The notes below the pieces were generated by a model that saw only the letters and a program-made list of their open reading frames with translations, did not search any database and was not told where the DNA came from. From Combretum micranthum (taxonomy: Eukaryota; Streptophyta; Magnoliopsida; Myrtales; Combretaceae), in the NCBI GenBank assembly GCA_024138025.1, contig JAMXBD010001098.1:248001-312000 (forward strand): a stretch of DNA of 64,000 nt, written 5' to 3'. The translations under genes and the position numbers were made by a program. This document shows, piece after piece, positions 57,391-64,000 of the stretch; positions within the stretch are counted from its first letter, which is position 1; every line of letters begins with the position of its first letter.

Positions 57391-59450
57391 TTATATTATA
57401 TTGAATAATTACTATGGACCAAATGGAAGTCTACACGTGTCAATAATCGATGGAAAATTTACTAGAATTAATGAAAACCTAAAATAAAAAAAAGTAGCCA
57501 AAGATTCGAATGAAAAAAATTGGATAAACTTGAGAATTAAATATATTGGGACAAATACATCACATGTTCACATTAATCAATCCTAATTGATTTATAGCTA
57601 TAATGTGGTTCCACAATCCACATCATTATCTTAAATGGGCACAGGCGCTGCACATATAATAATAAAGGGGAAAAGGATCTATATTCCACTCGTGCACATG
57701 TTTAAATGTCTTCTTACCATTGTTTTCTCTAACCACCACTTCCTACATTATGCTAAAATTGTAAGAAAAAAAATGGTTTCCTTGATTTTTTTTAGATTTT
57801 GACATATAGAATTTGGACATTACTTCTTATCTTGAGATTAATTACTACATTAATATACAATGTAGTATGTACCTTTTTTTTTTTTTTTTCTTGAAGTACT
57901 AGTAGACTATGTTGAAATTTTTCGTGCTTATCGTGAGATGTTATGCTCTGTTTTGGATTAGGATGTCAGTTGAGATCCTTTGCTATTTCATCAGGAAACT
58001 TGGCTTCGAACGTAATCCATTTTCAAAACACGATCAAACCCACTATCCGCACGCGAGGAAATCATGTCCACGCCCCTATCACGTTCAACGAACTCTATGA
58101 TGCACAGAGTTATATAAAGGAACGTGCCTTTTTTGTAAAAGGTCCCTAAGCCTACTTACTTCTTTAAAAAAAATACATCATTGTTTGAGGAAGTTAGGGT
58201 TTAGAAGCATCAAGCAAAAACTAAAGGAAAATCCGAAGAAAGAAACTTGATTGAAGTATTTATTACTTTATTTAGCAATGGCTAGAGGTATGTACTTGAT
58301 ACGATCGTTTTGCTTCCACTTTTCTTCTTTCATGATCATTGGGTTTAATGAATATGTTTAACATCGTGTAAATTTTATCTAATAGACTATATATATTTTA
58401 ATGGCCGCCAACTTTCATGAATTGAACCCCTCTTAGAACAGCGTAATTTGTCGGTGGCGGTGGTGCATAGGGGAGACGAAAATGGGATACTGACAAACGG
58501 AAGAAAATCTAAAGAAATCGTAGAAAATCCATTTTAAGTTTGGATGCACCGTACCTAGTTGATGATTACCAAACTATATTCATTTCTCATGTTGGTGGAG
58601 GAGATGACATGTTTACTCGCAACATTTGGGAAGCCACGCTTACTTCACATGTGCCAAGCCTTTGTTTGAGAGTATGTTGTCAACTTTAAACAAATTATTT
58701 TGATATTATATCGAAAAACTTAACATTTTACATATATACTCCTCCAAATACCATTCAAATTAGAAGGATTTCTCTCTTTTCCCTAGCAAGTGACAATTTA
58801 TGGCTTAAAAAAAAATGTTGTGTTTTTCAACATTTTTTGAGAACTCTCAACTGATACACCAAATGTTGTTCTATCTATCTATCCAATCCGAAATCATAGC
58901 CCTTTACATGCTAATTATTAAATAAGATTATAAGCGATCGAATCAATATATATATAGTAATAAAATTGAGCTCTAACTTTACTTGGAATTTTAAACTCAA
59001 ATTTAATTTAATTAAGTTCTTTTAAAGCTTGAGTTACTCAAAAAAAAAAAAAAATCTTAATAACATTGATATTTACACTCAATTCAAACTTGACTAATAC
59101 TTATATTAAATTCAAGTTCAATTAGACTTGCAACATAGTCGAATCAAATATCATAAAATTTAAGCTTAACTTGATATATGTATCTTATTGGTAAATTAAC
59201 TTATTTACACCTCTAATGTTGAGGAGGCTCATGACATGCTCTAAACTATAAACATCTATCTAACGAAAACAAATTTATAAAACAACGTGCACTTAAGAAA
59301 AGATTTTCAGCCCATTTCCTAAAATATAATGAAATGCTCCCACTGATCGAATATGAAAAATTACCCCCCAAAAAATTAAGTTAGAAGATATATGCGCCAA
59401 ACAATTCGACCTAGAAGTTGAGACAAGTCGTACGTGACAAGCTGCTAGTG
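57391..59450. other. Gene-free stretch with minor frames
   Basis: Two overlapping frames (57909-58149) and a TATA-like word at 58119-58128 look superficially like a gene start but do not lead to a coherent product. The rest is AT-rich with nothing assignable. Confidence 0.5.
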
Positions 59451-59454
59451 AAGG

Positions 59455-59464
59455 TATATATAAA
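59455..59464 (+). promoter_or_regulatory. Putative TATA box of the third DUF241 copy
   Basis: TATATATAAA, about 100 bases before a MITE that separates it from the coding sequence. In the intact gene the TATA-to-ATG distance is only about 70 bases. Confidence 0.45.
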
Positions 59465-59552
59465 TGTGTGTTGTCATGACACCAACCTGAACTAAGTCCA
59501 TCAAAATTGAAAACATCTTCACTCTTATGAAAGCAAAAACCTTGATTGCTAG

Positions 59553-59783
59553 GGGTCTGTTTGGATTGTCTGTTTTTCATCTGTATCTGTATCTTTTTTA
59601 AAATGATATATGTAAATATATCCGATTTACATCTAAATTTTATCTATATTTGTTCTATTTGATCTTTTGATGAGAACTGTCAACTTTTTTTTATCTATAT
59701 CTATTTCTTGATAAATAATTTGTTAGCAAAAAATTTGAAAAAGTGTCTGTATCTGCCGGAAAAAAGCCAAAACAAACAGACCC
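59553..59783. mobile_element. MITE upstream of the third DUF241 copy
   Basis: Left end GGGTCTGTTTGGATTG; right end read inward GGGTCTGTTTGTTTTGG. The ends are perfect inverted repeats for 11 bases, with looser similarity further in (CTGTATCTGTATC against CAGATACAGAC). 231 bp, AT-rich, non-coding. GGGTCTGTTTGG-type ends are common in plant MITEs. No clear target duplication, so the superfamily is left open. Confidence 0.7.
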
Positions 59784-59831
59784 TCTTCTTCTTCTTTTTC
59801 TCCCTCTTTCTCCCTAAAGACCACTAGTTGC

Positions 59832-60685
59832 TACAATGTCCGATCTAAATCCTTCCCGGCTCGACTCCATCCAAGCACTCTCAAATTAGAGGAAGAGCTT
59901 CACAAGCTGAGATCTCTATACATTCCAACTTCTTCCGATACCAAAATACTCCTATCAGGTTTATCCAGCCTTCAAAAAATGTATACATCCCTAGAGGACT
60001 TCCTTAATACACCATCTACTCGAATAGCTCTAGCTCAAACCCAACACCGGCCATGGCTTGAGGACTTGATAGAAACCTCTCTAAACTTCTTGGACGCATG
60101 TGGCAGGGCAATGGATGGCATCTTGTTGCTGAAAGGGAGTGTTAGGGAGCTTCAATCAGTGCTTAGAAGAAGCAAGGTTGGGGAAACCGACATCCAAAGC
60201 GATGCCATTGAGTACGTAAACCTTAGAAAAAGAATGAGAAAAGAAATTATAAGTGTCTAGGAAATTTAAACCAAAGACACGATGAAGATATCAACATGTT
60301 AGAGCTAGATCATATCATTGTTGTTGTTCGAGTACTAAGCGAGGTGAATTCGGTTACAACTTCGACCCTGTGCTCGATACTTCGGTTCCTTGCTAGCCAG
60401 GTTTCGAAAAAACGGCACAGCAAGTGGTCATTGGTCTCTAAACTTGTGCACAGAAGAAGAGTCATTGAACAAGGATTGAATGAGTTGGAAAGTGCGGATT
60501 TCGAGCTAGGAAACATCCTAGACTTTGGTTCAAGCAGAGATGATGAGGTAGCAAAGATTGATAATGCAATAACAAAGTTAGAAGACTTGGATTGCTGTAT
60601 TGAAGGCTTTGAGAAGGGATTTGAATGTTTGTTTCGACATTTGATCAACACAAGAGTTGGGCTCCTAAACATTATTTCTTGCTGA
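59832..60685 (+). pseudogene. DUF241 family gene, third copy, frameshifted and without clear start
   Basis: Homology begins at 59832 (YNVRSKSFPARLHPSTLKLE), equivalent to residue 16 or so of the intact gene, in a frame with no nearby upstream ATG. It continues through MYTSLEDFLNTPST (first ATG in frame at 59979), LDACGRAMDGILLLKGSVRE and YVNLRKRMRKEI to a TAG at 60258. One base is missing near 60250-60262; a second frame then carries LNQRHDEDINMLELDHI through FECLFRHLINTRVGLLNIIS to TGA at 60683-60685. Only one frameshift disrupts the body, so this is a young pseudogene or a sequencing error. The lost start lies next to the MITE at 59553-59783. An AATAAA-like word (AAATAAATTC, about 60745) follows. 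Confidence 0.85.
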
Positions 60686-62200
60686 ATCTGTTGGTCCCGA
60701 TTACAGAAGTTTCGTTATAATCCTTGTGTTTAATGGTTTGTAGATAAATAAATTCTTGTTCCAGCGGATGTTTATAAATGTCCGATGAGCTCTACAAATT
60801 TATTGGGAGCAGAAATGTGTAGATATACATTTGATTTTCTATGTAAGATGGGTGTTTTTGGTCAATAGTTGTGTAGAATTGACTTGAATAGTGATTAGCA
60901 GCGCTTGATTAAACTGTTGCCACTAATCTCTCGTTTTAGCCTTACTTTTGTTTTATATGTTTGCAACCTTCTTTTCATGATTCATGTACAACTTCTGGTT
61001 TGTAGCATCTTAGGAAGTGATTTGAGTCTCCAATCACTTCCATTGTAATACAAATATCTGTAAAGTTTCAAAATAGTCAAAATGGTAGACAATCACCAAC
61101 AGACACTTAAACAATAATAAGTAATTAAATAAATAAATGACACATATGAATCAATGAAAATTTGTGATTTTTCCATGAACCATCCAAATAACTTCTTTGT
61201 TACCCACTTCACCAAAGTTGTCCAATTTCCCTTAATTTCCCCATATAACTTTTCTAATCGTGATTTTCATATTTGGGGTACAAACAAATTGAATCAAGAC
61301 CAACTCGAAGTCGAGCCAAAATGTCAAAGTTTGTATTCGATCAAGTTTAAAGTTTCAAGTTCTAGCTCAACTTGAAGTAGCACTAGACAAACTCAAACCC
61401 AATTAGATTAAGTTCTTCTCCACTCAATTTATTAAAAAAATATTTTCAATACTAATTAACATAATGTTAATATCTAAATTCAACTCGAATTCAATTAATA
61501 TTTATACTTGACTTAAGCTCAATTAGGCTTGCAAATTAATCAAGTTAAATATTATGAACTCCAAGCTTGTTTGAATGAAAAACATGGGTATCATAGTAGG
61601 CATAAGTGTTGATATAATAGGATTTTGTGAAGAAAGAATTACAAAGGGAGATACTATAAAGTAAATTCTATTTTTTAATTGATGTCTGTCGCAAATTTTA
61701 TCTTCACTAGTATCTACAAATGCCATATATTTTACTTAGTGAAGTGGATCTAATTATAATGTTCACGTGCATGCAATGTGCTTCTTGCACTATACATGGT
61801 TTGAGAGGAGTGACGTAGAAGTATACGCAAGGACTGACTATATATGAGAAGGTAAGGAGGAGAAGAAGCAAGCAATCTTAAGGACCTCAAATGCATTAGG
61901 AGTTGCAAAGCATCAACCTCACTATTCTTGAAAAGAGGTAGTGTGTTTTTCACTTTGAACTTTGTTTGATCTATCCTGAATATACTTTGGTGGCACAATG
62001 ATGGCTTCTTCTAATTTCTAAATCCGCCAAATGAGAAGGGACTTTGAGTATTTATAGAGCTTGGCTCTTGTAGACATTCGTTGAATCACACCAAATAACC
62101 AACAGACGATATAAGTCATTCTATTGATGAATCTTGCATGGCCTCTTTAGTCAATTGGAAGTATCTTTAAGTTATGATACGTCTGGTCCTTTTTTCTAGC
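60686..62200. other. Gene-free AT-rich stretch
   Basis: Frames at 61154-61375 (plus), 61523-61726 and 61750-61998 (minus) have no recognisable features. Nothing else could be assigned. Confidence 0.5.
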
Positions 62201-62204
62201 CCTC

Positions 62205-62795
62205 TACATTTTATAAATTTAGCCCTCACATCCAAGTTATTGTTAGACTTTAAAACTCATAATACATATTTAGCCCTCTACATTTTATAACCAATACCTT
62301 TGGTCCTTTTTTTCCATTTTAAAATTTTCCATGATTATGTGTGCATATACTATAGAAACATTAACAAAAATATTAATAAGCATTTCATATATAGAAGTAT
62401 ATTTCTTATCTATTTCATGGGCTCTCAAGTCAACTAGAAGTATCTTTAAGTTATCATATTTCTTGAGAAAGGTTGAGATTGGTTGAGACAATATGATCCA
62501 ATGGTTCCTACTATAAACTCACCATGTTAAATTTCCATTCGTCATCTCAATTTCATGAACTTGACTCCTTAGGCCCTATTACTCAACCCAAAGAGTTAGA
62601 TCTAAGTTATTATTGGACTTTATAAACCATAATACAGATTTAGCCCTCTATATTTTATAGCCGATACCTTTGGTCATTTTTTTTTTCATTTTGAATATTT
62701 CCATATTTATGTGTGCATATAGTATAAAAATACCAAGCAAAATATTGATAAACATTTCATATATAAAAGTATATTTCTTATCTATTAGGTATCCT
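62205..62795. repeat. Local direct duplication, offset about 370 bp
   Basis: 62231-62415 and 62601-62790 share, in order, AAGTTATT, ATAATACA, TTTAGCCCTCTA, ATACCTTTGGTC, TATGTGTGCATATA and AGTATATTTCTTATCTATT. A shorter shared piece (GAAGTATCTTTAAGTTAT) occurs at about 62159 and 62436. Non-coding. Confidence 0.75.
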
Positions 62796-63489
62796 ACTAA
62801 TATTAACTTATAATAAAATTTCATGATATATATGATAAATAATCAGGTATATTTGGTCATTTGGAAGGTGTCACTTATATCACAATTTTGTCCATAATCG
62901 ATTGAAATTCTAAAGAGAATATGAACACAATATCATTCCATGTATACATACATATATATATCATGAAAATTATATTATACTAAGGTTGAAAATTACACAT
63001 GCTAAAGCCAAGTGAGAAGGTACTAAATATGAGTTAGAAGGTTTAAGAAATATCACTTTAAACATCATTGATTCCTATATAAACCTATGCGATTAATATA
63101 CAGACTCAATATTATTAGGTATAACATAAAGTGCTTGAGGGTTCAGTGAGTCATGATGGAATATGTTTCTCTCAAATTGATTAGCGGATTATTTGTGTGA
63201 ATAAATCTATATAATTAGAGGGAGTTGCATCTAATCCTGGCTATAGGATGGCAAAAATCTTCTAGATTAGGGTCAAATCTAATTTAGGAATTTAAGATTG
63301 ATAATGTTATCTTAGGAGGTTTGACTAAAAAGAAATTTTCGTTAATCAAAAGAAATTTTAGTTAATCAATGTAGGACTAAAATTTGATAATCTCAACAAA
63401 GATATTGAATTACCTTATAAATTCCTACCATTCAAGTGTATCAACAACAAAGCTAAAATTACGTTTGATATGCATGAATGGTCCGAAAT
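62796..63489. other. Gene-free AT-rich stretch
   Basis: No recognisable gene or repeat. Confidence 0.5.
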
Positions 63490-63615
63490 GGAATGGAATC
63501 AGGGAATGACAATTCCATTCCTGTGTTTGGAAACATCACGGAATCATGGATTCCATTACCGTATTATGTTTGGTTATGTTTATCAGGAATGGAATGGAAT
63601 AACCACATATTAAAT
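63490..63615. repeat. GGAAT/ATTCC-rich cluster
   Basis: The pentamer GGAAT and its reverse complement recur many times (GGAATGGAAT, ATTCCATTCC, GGATTCCATT, GGAATGGAATGGAAT), making inverted and direct repeats. This resembles the ends of some plant DNA transposons; the partner end may lie outside the window. Confidence 0.6.
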
Positions 63616-64000
63616 TATGGCGGAAAATATCCATAATTAGTCAATACGGATATGTGTATATTTTGTTATATATAGGTATCTTTTGTTATATATATATATA
63701 TATGTATCTTATATCACATATATATGGGTATATAACAAATATATTATCTATACACACACACCACACACACACACACATATTTTTATTTTAAAAATGTATA
63801 GTAATTAAATTCTAAAATTTAATGCAATTCATAGCACCCATAAAATCTATACCGGCAATTTAACGTCAGAAATTCTGTCATTTAGTTTTTTACTTTTTCT
63901 GTTGTTGTTCAACATATGGGCTCTAGTGCGATGTTTCATCAGACCTACTGTTCTGTTCTACCAGTGTTTATCATTGATAGGGTTATTTACTCTATTAATT
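63616..64000. other. AT-rich right edge with TA and CA microsatellites
   Basis: TATATA runs near 63690-63725 and a CA-rich run near 63752-63777. No gene seen. Confidence 0.6.

Noticed and set aside
57909..58149. Overlapping plus-strand frames of 63 and 68 codons in slightly GC-richer DNA
   Set aside because: No family features and no supporting signals; probably chance.
58119..58700. A TATA-like word, an ATG followed by GCTAGAG and a strong donor (GTATGT), resembling the MARG start of a MADS-box gene
   Set aside because: The following codons do not continue as a MADS domain, and joining to the nearest acceptor (58470) leads quickly to a stop. No coherent gene could be built.

Overview
The window reads as nuclear DNA of a flowering plant, most likely a eudicot. 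It is AT-rich and gene-poor, and it is crowded with plant-type LTR retrotransposons (Athila-like and chromodomain Ty3/Gypsy), a PIF/Harbinger transposon and MITE-like elements. Only two protein genes look intact. One is a 602-codon SNW/SKIP splicing factor on the minus strand (16727-18535). The other is a 312-codon DUF241-family protein on the plus strand (4676-5614). I cannot name the species.

Layout. 1-3271: 5' part of a decayed Athila-type element on the minus strand (gag, primer-binding site, LTR), running off the left edge. 3340-14100: tandem duplication of a unit of about 3 kb that carries the DUF241 gene. Copy 1 is intact. Copy 2 is a pseudogene whose 3' flank is split by a two-gene PIF/Harbinger element (8795-13061, TAA target duplication). 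14100-16500: unassigned DNA. 16500-19100: the SKIP gene, with probable introns in both UTRs. 19145-38410: repeats of about 300 bp and a TA-rich tract, interrupted by a nested retrotransposon pair. A 9.05-kb chromodomain Gypsy element (element 1, 21076-30127, target duplication CTAAG) lies inside the LTR of an older, minus-strand relative (element 3, 21009-37099). 38516-39595: terminal-inverted-repeat element. 40191-47734: minus-strand LTR element with no recognisable coding capacity (element 2, target duplication TAGTT), inserted into a possible Mutator-like pseudogene. 47740-59450: long gene-poor stretch with two clear small inverted-repeat elements. 59455-60685: a third, broken DUF241 copy with a MITE between its TATA box and its coding sequence. 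60686-64000: unassigned AT-rich DNA with local duplications.

The three Gypsy-type elements at 21-48 kb belong together. All have LTRs beginning TGTAATA, and all carry a small hairpin just before the polypurine tract. The coding-less element keeps the terminal signals of the autonomous relatives, so it may have been mobilised by them in trans. I found no CRISPR, operon, convincing tRNA/rRNA gene or new biochemical system. The most interesting material is how the repeats are built and how they decayed: stops that are exclusively TAG in one gag, a hairpin with a compensatory change, a triplicated transposon end, and an empty insertion site preserved in a duplicated copy.
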